A DNA stretch of 64,000 nucleotides from Streptomyces sp. NBC_01231 (GCA_035999765.1 CP108521.1:10230001-10294000); one strand, 5' to 3'; shown: positions 1-8,946, numbered from the stretch's first letter. Numbers and translations are program-made. The notes: a model not told the origin generated them from the sequence alone.

Positions 1-97
1 AGATGATCCGCTCCGACAGGAGCCGGCTGAACACGTCGTACGACCGCTCGCCCTGCGGGGTCCGCTCGACGACGTTCGGAATCGTGTAGCTCCCCAT
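1..97 (-). CDS. clpP: ClpP protease subunit, second of the pair (N-terminal fragment)
   Basis: Only about 32 codons are in the window; the gene runs off the left edge. The visible residues begin [12 protein letters not shown] and continue with the [13 protein letters not shown] signature found at the start of ClpP catalytic subunits. The ATG lies two bases after the stop codon of the upstream clpP (positions 98-99 between them), so the two are translationally coupled. A tandem pair of clpP genes away from clpX and trigger factor, behind a PopR-type palindrome, fits the clpP3-clpP4 operon of Streptomyces, which would make this clpP4. The catalytic residues are outside the window and cannot be checked. 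Confidence 0.88.
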
Positions 98-99
98 GG

Positions 100-738
100 T
101 CACAGCCCCATCCGTCGCTTCGAGGCGGCCGGGCGGACGTCCGCGAGGGACTCCACGACCCGGTCCACCATGCCGTACTCCCGGGCCTGTTCGGCCGTGA
201 ACCAGCGGTCGCGGTCGCCGTCCCGGGAGATGGTCTCCGGGCTCTGGCCGGTGTGCTCCGCGGTGATCCGCTCGATGGTCCGCTTGGTGTGCTCCAGGTT
301 CTCCGCCTGGATCTCGATGTCCGCGGTGGTGCCGCCGATGCCCGCCGACGGCTGGTGCATCATGATCCGCGCGTTGGGGAGCGCGTAGCGCTTGCCTGGG
401 GCACCGACGCTCAGCAGGAACTGGCCCATGCTCGCGGCGAAGCCCATGGCGAGGGTGGAGACGTCGTTCGGGATCAGCCGCATGATGTCGTAGATGGCCA
501 GCCCCGCGTGCACCGAGCCGCCCGGGCTGTTGACGTACAGGCTGATGTCGGTGCGCGGGTCCTCCGCGGACAGGATCAGCAGCTGGGCGCAGACCCGGTT
601 CGCGGAGACCTCGTCGACCTGGGTGCCCAACAGGACGATGCGCTGCCCGAGCAGCTGCGCGGCCAGCTGGTCGTCGAAGCGGGAGGGCGCGGTGTCGCCC
701 TCCTCGGCCCGCGGAGCGAGCGTGGTGAGTGGAGTCAT
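100..738 (-). CDS. clpP: ATP-dependent Clp protease proteolytic subunit (clpP3-type)
   Basis: A 212-residue ClpP serine protease subunit, which forms the tetradecameric chamber fed by ClpX/ClpC unfoldases in the cytoplasm. The catalytic triad is visible as Ser103 (AASMGQF), His128 (MMHQPSAG) and Asp177 (GDRDRWF); its spacings (25 and 49 residues) match E. coli ClpP. The start is the ATG at 738, preceded by a GAGGAG ribosome-binding site (on the + strand gttctcctcg just upstream); the much longer frame reaching 1569 is only open GC-rich sequence. It is the first gene of a pair with the next clpP two bases downstream. The palindrome at 811-825 implies control by a PopR-like activator. Family and active site are certain; the assignment to clpP3 rather than clpP1/2 rests on operon layout and the operator. 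Confidence 0.95.
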
Positions 739-810
739 CGGTTCTCCTCGTGGTGGCGGGGATGCCGTCGACTCCACTCTTGACCTCGGACGTGGCCCGG
801 ACGCTGAATC

Positions 811-825
811 TCTGCCCGCGGCAGA
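811..825 (-). promoter_or_regulatory. PopR-type palindrome upstream of the clpP pair
   Basis: The sequence TCTGCC-CGC-GGCAGA is a perfect 6-3-6 palindrome 73 bases upstream of the clpP start, with an additional GGCAGA half-site at 835-840. TCTGCC-N3-GGCAGA is the binding sequence described for PopR, the activator of clpP3-clpP4 in Streptomyces lividans. No popR gene is visible in the window; it may lie elsewhere or beyond the left edge. Confidence 0.75.
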
Positions 826-857
826 TTCGCTGAGGGCAGAGGGCCGGAGGCGGGCGG

Positions 858-2069
858 TCAGCCCTTCTCGCGCAACTGCCGGAAGAAGGCGCGCACGTCG
901 TCCACCAGCAGGTCGGGCTCCTCCATCGCCGCGAAGTGACCGCCCCGGTCGAGCTCCGTCCAGCGCACGATGTTCTCCGTCCGCTCCGCCTTGTGGCGCA
1001 GCGGGATCTGCGGGTCGCCGAAGAAGGACGCCACCGCCGTCGGCGCGGTGGAGGGCTCGTGCGGGGCGGCGATCCGCTCGCCCCGGGCGTGGGCCCGCTC
1101 GTAGTAGACCCGGGCGGACGAACCCGCCGTGCCCGTCAGCCAGTACAGCATCACGTTCGTCAGCATCTGGTCCCGGTCGACGGCCTCCTCGGGCAGCTCC
1201 CCGGAGTCCGTCCACTCCTGGAACTTCTCGACGACCCAGGCGAGTTGGCCCACCGGTGAGTCCGTGAGCGCGTACGACAGGGTCTGCGGCCGGGTGGACT
1301 GCACGTGGAAGTAGCCGGTGCTGTCGCGGGACCACTCCTCCCACCGACGCCAGGAGATGAGCGTGCGCTCCCGCTCCGCGGGACCCAGTGCCCGAAGCTC
1401 CTCGGCGGTCGGCTCGGTGGCCTGCTGCCCACCGGGCAGCAGGTTGAGGTGGATGCCGAGGACCCGGTCGGGGTGGACGCGTCCCAGCTCGCGGGAGATG
1501 CCGGCGCCCCAGTCGCCGCCCTGCGCGCCGAACCTGTCGTAGCCGAGGCCCGTCATCAGCTCCACCCACGCGTCGGCGATCCGGCGCGCCTCCCAGCCGG
1601 TCTCCCGGGTGGGTCCGGAGAACCCGAAGCCGGGAATGCTCGGCAGCACGACGTGGAAGGCGTCGGCGGGGTCACCGCCGTGTGCGGCCGGGTCCGTCAA
1701 CGGCCCGACGATGTCGAGGAACTCGACGATCGACCCCGGCCAGCCGTGTGTGATGACCAGCGGGGTGGCGTCCGGCTCGGGGGAGCGGATGTGCGCGAAG
1801 TGCACCCGCGCGCCGTCGATCTCGGTCGTGAACTGCGGCCACTCGTTCAGTCGCGCCTCGGCCGCCCGCCAGTCGTACTCGTGCCGCCAGTACCGCACCA
1901 GGTCGCGCAGGTAACCCGACGGGACGCCGTACGCCCAGCCCACCCCCGGCAGCTCGTCCGGCCACCGGATCCGGTCGAGGCGGTCGTGCAGGTCGTCCAG
2001 TTCGCTCTGCGGTATGTCGATGCGGAACGGATGGACACTGATGCCACCGTGGGCGGGAGAAGACGTCAT
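858..2069 (-). CDS. Epoxide hydrolase, alpha/beta-hydrolase fold with EHN domain
   Basis: A 403-residue epoxide hydrolase of the microsomal/juvenile-hormone type: an N-terminal EHN lid region (about residues 12-115, with [13 protein letters not shown]) followed by the alpha/beta-hydrolase core. Visible features are the oxyanion motif HGWPGS (about 108), the nucleophile Asp186 in QGGDWGAG, and the general-base His in [11 protein letters not shown] near the C terminus. It opens epoxides to diols through a covalent ester; a detoxification or catabolic role is inferred. The start at 2069 has no ribosome-binding site, but TACCAT lies seven bases upstream (2077-2082), as expected of a leaderless transcript. 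The frame remains open upstream to 2786 without homology. It is divergent from the next gene. Confidence 0.92.
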
Positions 2070-2192
2070 GATCGCGATGGTAGGTGCGAACGGTGTAGCG
2101 GCCACCTGGATTAATCGCCCACGCGACCGATGAGTTTCGGGGCGAGGATCGGTCGACACAGGTGACCGTGTTCCACACGCCCAGGAGGACTC

Positions 2193-2675
2193 ATGACCAC
2201 CGACGGATTCACCACGTGCCTCTGGTTCGACGGCCAGGCCGAGGAAGCCGCCCACTACTACGTGTCGATCTTCAAGAACTCCAGCGTCGGACGCGTCGGC
2301 CGCAACGTCGAGGGCGGAGCAGGCCCCGTCGGCTCCGTGCTGGCCGTGGAGTTCACCGCCAACGGCCAGAAGTTCGTCGCGCTGAACGGCGGCCCGCAGT
2401 TCAAGTTCAACGAGTCGGTCTCCTTCCAGATCTTCTGCGCGAACCAGGAGGAGATCGACTACTACTGGACCAAGCTCACCGAGGCCGGCGGCGAGCCCGG
2501 CCCCTGCGGCTGGCTCAAGGACAAGTACGGCCTGTCCTGGCAGGTCGTACCCGACCACCTGATCGACATGATCAGCGACCCGGACCCGGAGAAGGCGGCC
2601 CGTACGACCAAGGCCTTCATGGCGATGGGCAAGTTCGACATCGCCGCCCTGGAGAAGGCTTACGCGGGCGAGTGA
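2193..2675 (+). CDS. VOC-family protein, PhnB / 3-demethylubiquinone methyltransferase-like
   Basis: A 160-residue protein of the PhnB-like branch of the vicinal-oxygen-chelate superfamily (often annotated as 3-demethylubiquinone-9 3-methyltransferase domain). The opening TTCLWFDGQAEEAAHYY, the central FVALNGGPQFKFNESVSF and the GLSWQVVPD segment are characteristic. The true enzymatic activity of this branch is not established and the ubiquinone name is inherited. AGGAGG lies just before the ATG at 2193. It is monocistronic and divergent from the epoxide hydrolase. A weak hairpin (2695-2721, seven-base arms) follows it in the convergent gap. Confidence 0.9.
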   Translation: MTTDGFTTCLWFDGQAEEAAHYYVSIFKNSSVGRVGRNVEGGAGPVGSVLAVEFTANGQKFVALNGGPQFKFNESVSFQIFCANQEEIDYYWTKLTEAGGEPGPCGWLKDKYGLSWQVVPDHLIDMISDPDPEKAARTTKAFMAMGKFDIAALEKAYAGE

Positions 2676-2819
2676 CGTCCCCGTGCGGGGGAGCGGCCAC
2701 GGTCCACGGCGGCCCGTGGCCACCCGCAGCCAACCGCCCCGGCCAGGATCTCCGCGATCACATGCCGTGAGTCCCAGCGATTCCACGGCCCCCGTGTCGA
2801 AGGTTCTTGCCCCCTCCGC

Positions 2820-3737
2820 TCACGGCTCGCCGGCCCGTTCCGCGATCGCCCGCGTGATCTCGCGGGCGATGCGCAGGATGCCGGGTGAGCGAACCGGACA
2901 CGGCCGCGGAGTGGACGTGGTGGGCGCCAGGCAGAAGTGCAGGTAGTCCTTGTCGAGGTGAAGGGCCGTGCGGCCGCGGTCGGGCTGAGTGCAGTAGTCG
3001 GGGTGGTCGTGCTCGTAGTCGGTGCACGGCAGGTACTGGACCCAGGTCTGGCGGGCGCCGGCGGGGCTCACCGCCCGGCCCGCGTCGACGACGAGATCGC
3101 CGGAGGCCGCGGCCTGGGTCTCGTAGACCGTGTTCACCCGGCGGACCCGGTCGGGGGTGAGCGGATCCGGGCCCTGCGAGACCCACACGATCCGGGGCCG
3201 CTTCGCCCCGCCGGCCGCCGCGATCTGCTCGGTCAGCCGCTCGGCGTCGGCCGCGTACCGCGCGAAGTAGGCGGTGCGGGAACCCGCGTACGTGATGCCG
3301 TCCATGCACCAGGTGTAGCCCCACGCGTTGCCCCAGAACTGCAACACCACGAAGTCCGGGTGCGAGGCGCGCACCAGGGCGGCCGCCTTGTCCCGGTCCG
3401 GCACCAGGGAGCGCGCCCCGGTGCCCTCCAGGTAGTCGCACAACGTGGTCCCGGAATACGGCGCGCTGGAGTACCGCGCGTCCAGATCCCGCCGTAACTC
3501 CTGGCCGAGGACCCGCCGGCTCTCCATCGCCAGCGAGTCGCCGAGGTACAGCACCGTGGGCGCCCGCGCGGGGGCGCGTGAGGTGGCGCGCGGACTGGTG
3601 GCCGGCCTGCGGTGTTCGGTGGCGGCCGAGGGTACGTCCGGGGAGGGCGGCGGCTCCTCCGGGCCGGACGCCGGGTCCGTGCACGCACCGAGCAGCAGCC
3701 CGGCGAGGAGCACCACCACGATCCACGCACGGCACAT
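2820..3737 (-). CDS. SGNH/GDSL-like lipoprotein with a TTA codon
   Basis: A 305-residue predicted lipoprotein. The ATG at 3737 is preceded by GGGAGTGG and opens MCRAWIVVVLLAGLLLGAC, a signal peptide ending in a lipobox with Cys19 as the lipidation site. A Pro/Ser-rich linker follows, then an SGNH-hydrolase-like domain: YLGDSLA (block I Ser), an FWGNAWG segment in the place of block III, and a C-terminal DKDYLHF Asp-x-x-His pair. It resembles acyl-esterases or O-acetyl-transfer partners outside the membrane; the substrate is unknown. The leucine of GQELRR is encoded by TTA (complement of 3495-3497), so translation may depend on the bldA tRNA. It converges on the VOC gene. The frame is open upstream to 3908 without a credible start. 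Confidence 0.85.
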   Translation of the reverse strand: MCRAWIVVVLLAGLLLGACTDPASGPEEPPPSPDVPSAATEHRRPATSPRATSRAPARAPTVLYLGDSLAMESRRVLGQELRRDLDARYSSAPYSGTTLCDYLEGTGARSLVPDRDKAAALVRASHPDFVVLQFWGNAWGYTWCMDGITYAGSRTAYFARYAADAERLTEQIAAAGGAKRPRIVWVSQGPDPLTPDRVRRVNTVYETQAAASGDLVVDAGRAVSPAGARQTWVQYLPCTDYEHDHPDYCTQPDRGRTALHLDKDYLHFCLAPTTSTPRPCPVRSPGILRIAREITRAIAERAGEP

Positions 3738-3934
3738 GCGACCACTCCCGTCCCGGCCGGCGAAACGGCTCCCCAGGCAAGCACAGCAGGGTCCCAGGAG
3801 GAAGACGTACGCCCCCTCGGGCAGCCGCCCCACCGACAGGACGCAGCGGATCGACGCGTTCGGCGCGCGGCGGGGCGAGCGGATGGATAGCGTGAGAAAC
3901 CGGACCATTCACCGATCGGGAGAGGGCCGCAGCC

Positions 3935-4735
3935 ATGGCCGTACAACCTGAGGGAACCCCCTGTTGGGCCGATGCGATGTTCAGCGACGTCGAGGGAGCG
4001 AAGAGCTTCTACGGTGACGTTCTCGGCTGGACCTTCGGCGAGTCGTCGTCGGAGTACGGCAACTACACCCAGGCCTACGTCGACGGAAAGGCGGTCGCCG
4101 CCGTCGTACCGCCGATGCCGGGTCAGGAGGGGCACTCGCAGTGGTGTCTGTATCTCGCCTCCCCGGACGCCTCGGCCACCGCCGGCAAGATCCGTGAGAA
4201 CGGCGGCGAGGTGGTGATGGAGCCGATGCAGGTGGGCGACTTCGGCACCATGTGCCTGGCCCGCGACCCCAGTGGCGTCGTCTTCGGCGTGTGGCAGGCG
4301 GGGACCCACGAGGGGTTCGAGGCGCCGCCCGAGCAGGCCGGCGCGTACTGCTGGGCCGAGGTCTTCACCCGTGAGCCCGGGAAGTCGGATCCGTTCTTCC
4401 CGGCCGTCTTCCCGTACACCGTGAAGCAGATGCAGGACGAAGCGGTCGACTTCCGTATGTTCGAGGTCGACGGCAACATGGTGCTCGGCCGGATGAAGAT
4501 GACGGAGGAGTTCCCGCCCGAGGTGCCGCCGTACATCAACGTGTACTTCACCGTCGACAACTGCGACGACGCCGTCGCGCGGGCCACCAAGCTCGGTGGC
4601 GTACTGCGATTCGGGCCCATGGACACCCCGTTCGGGCGCTTCGCTGCCATCAGCGACCCGCAGGGCGCGAGCTTCTCGGTGATCGACGTCACGACGACGA
4701 CGGGGGAGATGCCGCAGGTCGCGGACGTCTCCTGA
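3935..4735 (+). CDS. Two-domain VOC (glyoxalase-like) protein
   Basis: A 266-residue protein made of two tandem VOC/glyoxalase modules (about residues 5-125 and 130-255). Each opens with the beta-strand/helix pattern typical of this family: CWADAMFSDVEGAKSFYG in the first, AYCWAEVFTREP in the second, and each ends with a DPxGxxFxV strand. It resembles the large actinobacterial family of hydroxylase-like VOC proteins with no proven reaction. A purine-rich GGGAGAGGG lies upstream of the ATG. It is divergent from the SGNH lipoprotein gene and ends 43 bases before the RNase H start. Confidence 0.88.
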   Translation: MAVQPEGTPCWADAMFSDVEGAKSFYGDVLGWTFGESSSEYGNYTQAYVDGKAVAAVVPPMPGQEGHSQWCLYLASPDASATAGKIRENGGEVVMEPMQVGDFGTMCLARDPSGVVFGVWQAGTHEGFEAPPEQAGAYCWAEVFTREPGKSDPFFPAVFPYTVKQMQDEAVDFRMFEVDGNMVLGRMKMTEEFPPEVPPYINVYFTVDNCDDAVARATKLGGVLRFGPMDTPFGRFAAISDPQGASFSVIDVTTTTGEMPQVADVS

Positions 4736-4778
4736 CGGGTGTCCGGACGCCCCGCGCGGCCATGGCATGATCGGGCGT

Positions 4779-5495
4779 ATGCGTGAACGTGTTGTGGCCG
4801 CGTGTGACGGGGCTTCGAAGGGAAACCCCGGGCCGGCGGCCTGGGCCTGGGTCCTCGCCGACGAGTCGGAGAGCCCGAGCCGGTGGGAGGCGGGGCCGCT
4901 CGGCAAGGCCACCAACAACGTGGCCGAACTGACCGCACTGGAACGGCTGTTGGCGTCGACCGACCCGGACGTGCCGCTGGAGGTCCGGATGGACTCCCAG
5001 TACGCGATGAAGGCCGTCACTACCTGGCTGCCCGGCTGGAAGCGCAACGGCTGGAAGACGTCCGCGGGCAAGCCGGTCGCCAACCAGGAGCTGGTCGTCC
5101 GTATCGACGAACTGCTCGACGGCCGCTCCGTCGAGTTCCGTTACGTGCCCGCCCACCAGGTCGACGGGGACCGGCTCAACGACTTCGCGGACCGCGCCGC
5201 GAGCCAGGCCGCGATCGTGCAGGAGCCCGCGGGCAGCGGACTCGGTTCGCCGGAGCCGCCGGCCGCACCGGACACGCCCGCGACGCGCGCCCCGCGGGTG
5301 CGTTCGGGCGGGACGACGACCGGAACCAAGGCCGGCGCCAAGGCATCCGGCGGGCGCGGCGGCTCCGCACGGACCATCAAGGCGAAGTTCCCCGGCCGCT
5401 GCGTCTGCGGACGCCCGTACGCGGCCGGGGAACCCATCGCCAAGAACGATCAGGGCTGGGGCCATCCGGAGTGCCGTACGGCGGCCGCCGGATAG
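4779..5495 (+). CDS. RNase HI-family protein with basic linker and C-terminal Cys motif
   Basis: An RNase H-fold endonuclease that would cut the RNA strand of RNA:DNA hybrids. The acidic active-site residues are present: Asp in CDGASKGNPGP, Glu in NNVAELTA, Asp in RMDSQYAM and Asp in NDFADRAA, plus the mobile His in VPAHQVDGDR. After the catalytic domain (about 150 residues) come a Pro/Ala/Gly-rich linker and a short C-terminal domain with CVCGRPY and a later HPEC, a possible zinc-binding knuckle. The start is ambiguous: ATG at 4767 or 4779. I chose 4779 because CATGAT (4766-4771) sits seven bases before it, like a -10 box of a leaderless mRNA, and neither has a clear ribosome-binding site. 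Confidence 0.9.
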   Translation: MRERVVAACDGASKGNPGPAAWAWVLADESESPSRWEAGPLGKATNNVAELTALERLLASTDPDVPLEVRMDSQYAMKAVTTWLPGWKRNGWKTSAGKPVANQELVVRIDELLDGRSVEFRYVPAHQVDGDRLNDFADRAASQAAIVQEPAGSGLGSPEPPAAPDTPATRAPRVRSGGTTTGTKAGAKASGGRGGSARTIKAKFPGRCVCGRPYAAGEPIAKNDQGWGHPECRTAAAG

Positions 5496-5505
5496 CGCGC
5501 GGCGG

Positions 5506-5958
5506 TCACACGACCGTGCCGCGCCACTCCCCGGTCTCCTGACCGCGCTCCTCGATGAACTTCTTGAAGCGTTCCAGGTCGCCCTTGGTCTGCCGCTTCA
5601 CGACCCCGAGCTTGTCACCGACCTTCTCGGTGACGCTGTCGGGATGGAAGTCCATCTGCAGCATCACCTTGGTGTGCTGCTCGTCGAGACGGTGGAACGT
5701 CACCGCACCCGCCTGCTTGGCCTCGCCGCCGACCGTGGTCCAGGCGACCCGCTCGTCCGGGATCTGCTCCGTGATCTCCGCGTCGAACTCCCGGTGCACC
5801 CCGTTCACACTGGTCACCCAGTGCGTCAGCGTGTCCGTGCGCTGCTCGATGCGCTCCACCCCGTTCATGAACTCGGGGAACGACTCGAACTGGGTCCACT
5901 GGTTGTAGGCGGTGTGCACGGGGACACCGACCTCGATGGATTCCTCGACCTGGGACAC
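5506..5958 (-). CDS. SRPBCC-family (polyketide cyclase/START-like) protein
   Basis: A 150-residue helix-grip-fold protein of the SRPBCC superfamily. It begins SQVEESIEVGVPVHTAYNQW, the usual first beta-strand of the family (a membrane-free hydrophobic ligand pocket). A short C-terminal helix follows, with KGDLERFKKFIEERG. The start is GTG at 5958, preceded by AAGGAGG; an ATG nearby belongs to another frame. The ligand and role are unknown; relatives are often stress-induced in Streptomyces. It converges on the RNase H gene with a ten-base gap. Confidence 0.88.
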   Translation of the reverse strand: MSQVEESIEVGVPVHTAYNQWTQFESFPEFMNGVERIEQRTDTLTHWVTSVNGVHREFDAEITEQIPDERVAWTTVGGEAKQAGAVTFHRLDEQHTKVMLQMDFHPDSVTEKVGDKLGVVKRQTKGDLERFKKFIEERGQETGEWRGTVV

Positions 5959-6161
5959 AGGTCATCGCCTCCTTCGTCTCGTCGGATGGTCCCGCGCGGG
6001 TACCCGTGACCTGCGGGGCAAACCGCGAACCGGAGATCGTCAGTCGGTGTCGAAGGATTGGGGGCGGCGCGATTCACGAGCCCGTGAGCAACACCTCTCC
6101 TGCTACCCTGCGTTGCCGATCGACCACTTTGAGTAATCGAGCAACTGAACTAGGGGTGCGC

Positions 6162-7373
6162 GTGAAGGTCGCCTGTGTCGGTGGCGGGCCCGCCGGGCTG
6201 TATCTGTCGATCCTGCTGAAGCGGCGGGATCCCTCCCACGACATCACCGTCCATGAACGCGACCCGGAGGGATCGACCTACGGCTGGGGTGTGACGTACT
6301 GGCGCGGACTGCTCGACAAGCTGTACACGCACGACCCCGAGTCGGCCGCCGCCGTCCTGGAACACTCGGTGCGCTGGAACCACGGCGTCGCCCACGTCCG
6401 GGGCATCGCCGCGCGACACCCGGGCGACGAAGGCTTCGGCATCGGCCGGCACCGTCTGCTGGAGATCCTCGCCGGGCGCGCCCGGTCCCTCGGCGTACGG
6501 CTGGAGTTCGAGCACGAGGTGACGGAGCGGAACCTCCCGGAAGCCGACCTGGTGGTGGCGGCCGACGGGGTGCGCAGCGCACTGCGCGGCGGGTGCGCCG
6601 ACCGCTTCGGCGAGGAGATCAGGGCCGGCCGCAACCACTACGTCTGGCTCGGCACCACCAAGGTCTTCGACGCCTTCACCTTCGCCTTCGTCGAGACCGA
6701 CCACGGCTGGATCTGGTGCTACGGCTACCCCTTCAGCCCCGAGCGCAGCACCTGCGTCGTCGAATGCGCCCCGGAGACCTGGGCCGGACTCGGGCTGGAC
6801 CGGGCCGACGAGGCCGACGGACTCGCCCTCCTGGAGAAGCTCTTCGCCGACGTGCTGGACGGGCACGCCCTGATCGGCCGCTCCGCGGGCCAGGGCGGCG
6901 CCCAGTGGCTGAACTTCCGTACCCTCACCAACCAGACCTGGCACCACGACAACCTCGTCCTGCTCGGCGACGCGGCCCACACCACGCACTACTCCATCGG
7001 CGCCGGAACCACCCTCGCCCTGGAGGACGCGATCGCTCTGGCCGAAGTCCTGCACGAGCAAGGGGCCCTCCCGCAGGCTCTCGCCCACTACGAGCGGGAA
7101 CGCAAGCAGGCCCTGCTCTCCATCCAGAGCGCGGCCCGCCACAGCGCCCAGTGGTACGAGAACCTGCCCCGCTACATCCAGCTGCCCCCGGACCAGATGT
7201 TCGCCCTGCTCGGCCAGCGCCACTCGCCCCTGCTGCCGTACGTCCCGCCCCAGCTGTACTACCGGATGGACAAGGCTGCCGGGCAGCTGGAGGCGTTGCG
7301 CCGGTTCAAGCGCTGGTTGGGCCCGAAGGTGGCGCGGACCGTGCACGCGCGGGCGCTGGCCTCCCGCAGGTAA
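6162..7373 (+). CDS. FAD-dependent aromatic monooxygenase, salicylyl-CoA-hydroxylase-like
   Basis: A 403-residue class A flavoprotein monooxygenase. The Rossmann motif GGGPAGLYLS is at the N terminus, and the second FAD motif GDAAHTTHYSIGAGT with LALEDAIALAE lies about residue 270. The STYGWGVTYWRGLL segment and overall layout resemble salicylyl-CoA 5-hydroxylase and the N-terminal half of anthraniloyl-CoA monooxygenase rather than PHBH. I infer hydroxylation of an aromatic (perhaps CoA-bound) acid, but no CoA ligase or ring-cleavage gene is adjacent. The start is GTG at 6162 after AGGGG; GTG at 6156 is an alternative. The frame extends upstream to 6006 without homology. Confidence 0.87.
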   Translation: MKVACVGGGPAGLYLSILLKRRDPSHDITVHERDPEGSTYGWGVTYWRGLLDKLYTHDPESAAAVLEHSVRWNHGVAHVRGIAARHPGDEGFGIGRHRLLEILAGRARSLGVRLEFEHEVTERNLPEADLVVAADGVRSALRGGCADRFGEEIRAGRNHYVWLGTTKVFDAFTFAFVETDHGWIWCYGYPFSPERSTCVVECAPETWAGLGLDRADEADGLALLEKLFADVLDGHALIGRSAGQGGAQWLNFRTLTNQTWHHDNLVLLGDAAHTTHYSIGAGTTLALEDAIALAEVLHEQGALPQALAHYERERKQALLSIQSAARHSAQWYENLPRYIQLPPDQMFALLGQRHSPLLPYVPPQLYYRMDKAAGQLEALRRFKRWLGPKVARTVHARALASRR

Positions 7374-7497
7374 CTCCCGTACGGGGGCGGGGGCGGAGCG
7401 CGGGACACCGCGTCGGTTCCAGGAGGTGGCCGCCGACGGGTCACCGGGCGGAGCGTCCCCTTCCGCGGGTCCGTGGGACGGATGACAGACTGGCGCC

Positions 7498-8481
7498 ATG
7501 GACGAGCGCACATTCGGTAGGTCGCAGCAGCACGCATCCGTCGTCGGTCTCGGGACCTGGCAACTCGGCGCCGACTGGGGCGACGTCGACGACAAGGAAG
7601 CCGTGGCGGTGCTGGAGGCGGCGGCCGAGTCGGGGGTGACCTTCTTCGACACGGCCGACGTGTACGGCGACGGACGCAGCGAGCAGACCATCGCAGCCTT
7701 CCTGGGCGGGCGCCCTGATCTGCATGTGTTGGTCGCGACGAAGATGGGCCGCCGTGCCGACCAGCTCCCGGAGAACTACGTCCTCGACAACTTCCGTGCC
7801 TGGAACGACCGTTCACGCCGCAACCTCGGCGTCGACCGTATCGACCTGGTGCAGCTGCACTGCCCGCCGACGCCCGTCTACTCCACCGACGAGGTCTTCG
7901 ACGCCCTCGACACCCTGGTCGAGGAGGAGCGCGTCGCCGCGTACGGCGTCAGCGTGGAGACGTGTGCGCAAGCCCTGACCGCCATCGCGCGGCCGGGTGT
8001 GGCGAGTGTGCAGATCATCCTGAACCCGTTCCGCATGAAGCCGCTGCGTGCGGTGCTCCCGGCGGCCCGGGAGGCCGGCGTCGGGGTCATCGCCCGGGTC
8101 CCGCTCGCCTCGGGCCTGCTGTCGGGCAAGTACACCAAGGACACGATGTTCCCCGAGAACGACCACCGCACCTACAACAGGCAGGGCGAGGCCTTCGACG
8201 TGGGGGAGACCTTCGCCGGCGTGGACTACACGACGGGCGTCGAGGCCGCCGCCGAGTTCGCCGCTCTCGCCCCGGAGGGATACACCCCGGCCCAGCTGGC
8301 GCTGCGCTGGATCATCCAGCAGCCCGGTGTGACCAGCGTGATCCCCGGTGCCCGCTCGCCCGAGCAGGCCCGCGCCAACGCGCAGGCCGCCAAGTTGCCC
8401 GAGCTGTCCGAGGCGACGCTCACCGCGATCGACGATCTCTACGACCGGCGGATCAAGGAGCAGGTCGAAGCACGCTGGTAG
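7498..8481 (+). CDS. Aldo/keto reductase
   Basis: A 327-residue NADPH-dependent aldo/keto reductase (TIM barrel) of the family that includes YhdN and auxin-induced-like enzymes. The catalytic tetrad is recognisable: Asp in FFDTADVYGDG followed by Tyr, Lys in VATKMGRR and His in VQLHCPP. The C-terminal cofactor segment reads SVIPGARSPEQARAN. It reduces aldehydes or ketones; the substrate cannot be inferred. The ATG at 7498 has no clear ribosome-binding site, and a CAGACT sequence six bases upstream could mark a leaderless start. Monocistronic. Confidence 0.93.
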   Translation: MDERTFGRSQQHASVVGLGTWQLGADWGDVDDKEAVAVLEAAAESGVTFFDTADVYGDGRSEQTIAAFLGGRPDLHVLVATKMGRRADQLPENYVLDNFRAWNDRSRRNLGVDRIDLVQLHCPPTPVYSTDEVFDALDTLVEEERVAAYGVSVETCAQALTAIARPGVASVQIILNPFRMKPLRAVLPAAREAGVGVIARVPLASGLLSGKYTKDTMFPENDHRTYNRQGEAFDVGETFAGVDYTTGVEAAAEFAALAPEGYTPAQLALRWIIQQPGVTSVIPGARSPEQARANAQAAKLPELSEATLTAIDDLYDRRIKEQVEARW

Positions 8482-8555
8482 GACGCCGGAACGGGCTCGG
8501 CGGCCCGGCGCACCGGCCTTCAGAGCCCGACCTTCAAGGCCTGCCCTTCGTGGGT

Positions 8556-8903
8556 TCAGGGCTCCAGGAGCAGCTGCCTCTCCTGTTCCTGGTCGCCCGA
8601 GGCCACCCCCTGGTCGTGCGTCGGGAAGGCCTGGGCCAGTGTGCTGCTCGCCTTCTCCACGGCCTGCGGTGTGCCCTGCACGGTGACGGTCACCGGCGCG
8701 GACAGGTGATCGGCGGTGTCCTGCGCGACCGCGGCCGACCGGTCGGTCGTACCGCTGTCGAACGTGGCCGTGTGGACCGTGGCGTTCTTGTCGGCGGGCA
8801 GTTCCCGCGCGGAGCCGAAGGCGGGCTCCAGGGCCCGCACGACCGCCCGTGCGTCGGCGGTGCTGCCGCCGCTGAGTGTGACAGTGAGCTCGGTGCCGGA
8901 CAT
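8556..8903 (-). CDS. Small unknown protein, possible beta-alpha domain
   Basis: A 115-residue soluble protein that I do not recognise. It begins MSGTELTVTLSGGSTADARA, then VVRALEPAFGSARELPADK, alternating strand- and helix-like stretches, and ends in a hydrophilic QEQERQLLLEP tail. No signal peptide, membrane segment or metal motif. The start at 8903 has a GAGGAG eleven bases upstream; a TTG two codons earlier would give better spacing. It is the downstream gene of two on this strand but is separated from its neighbour by a strong hairpin terminator, so it probably has its own promoter. Confidence 0.6.
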   Translation of the reverse strand: MSGTELTVTLSGGSTADARAVVRALEPAFGSARELPADKNATVHTATFDSGTTDRSAAVAQDTADHLSAPVTVTVQGTPQAVEKASSTLAQAFPTHDQGVASGDQEQERQLLLEP

Positions 8904-8946
8904 GGTCAACGGGACTCCTCGGATAGTGGACGTCGGACGGGCCGGA

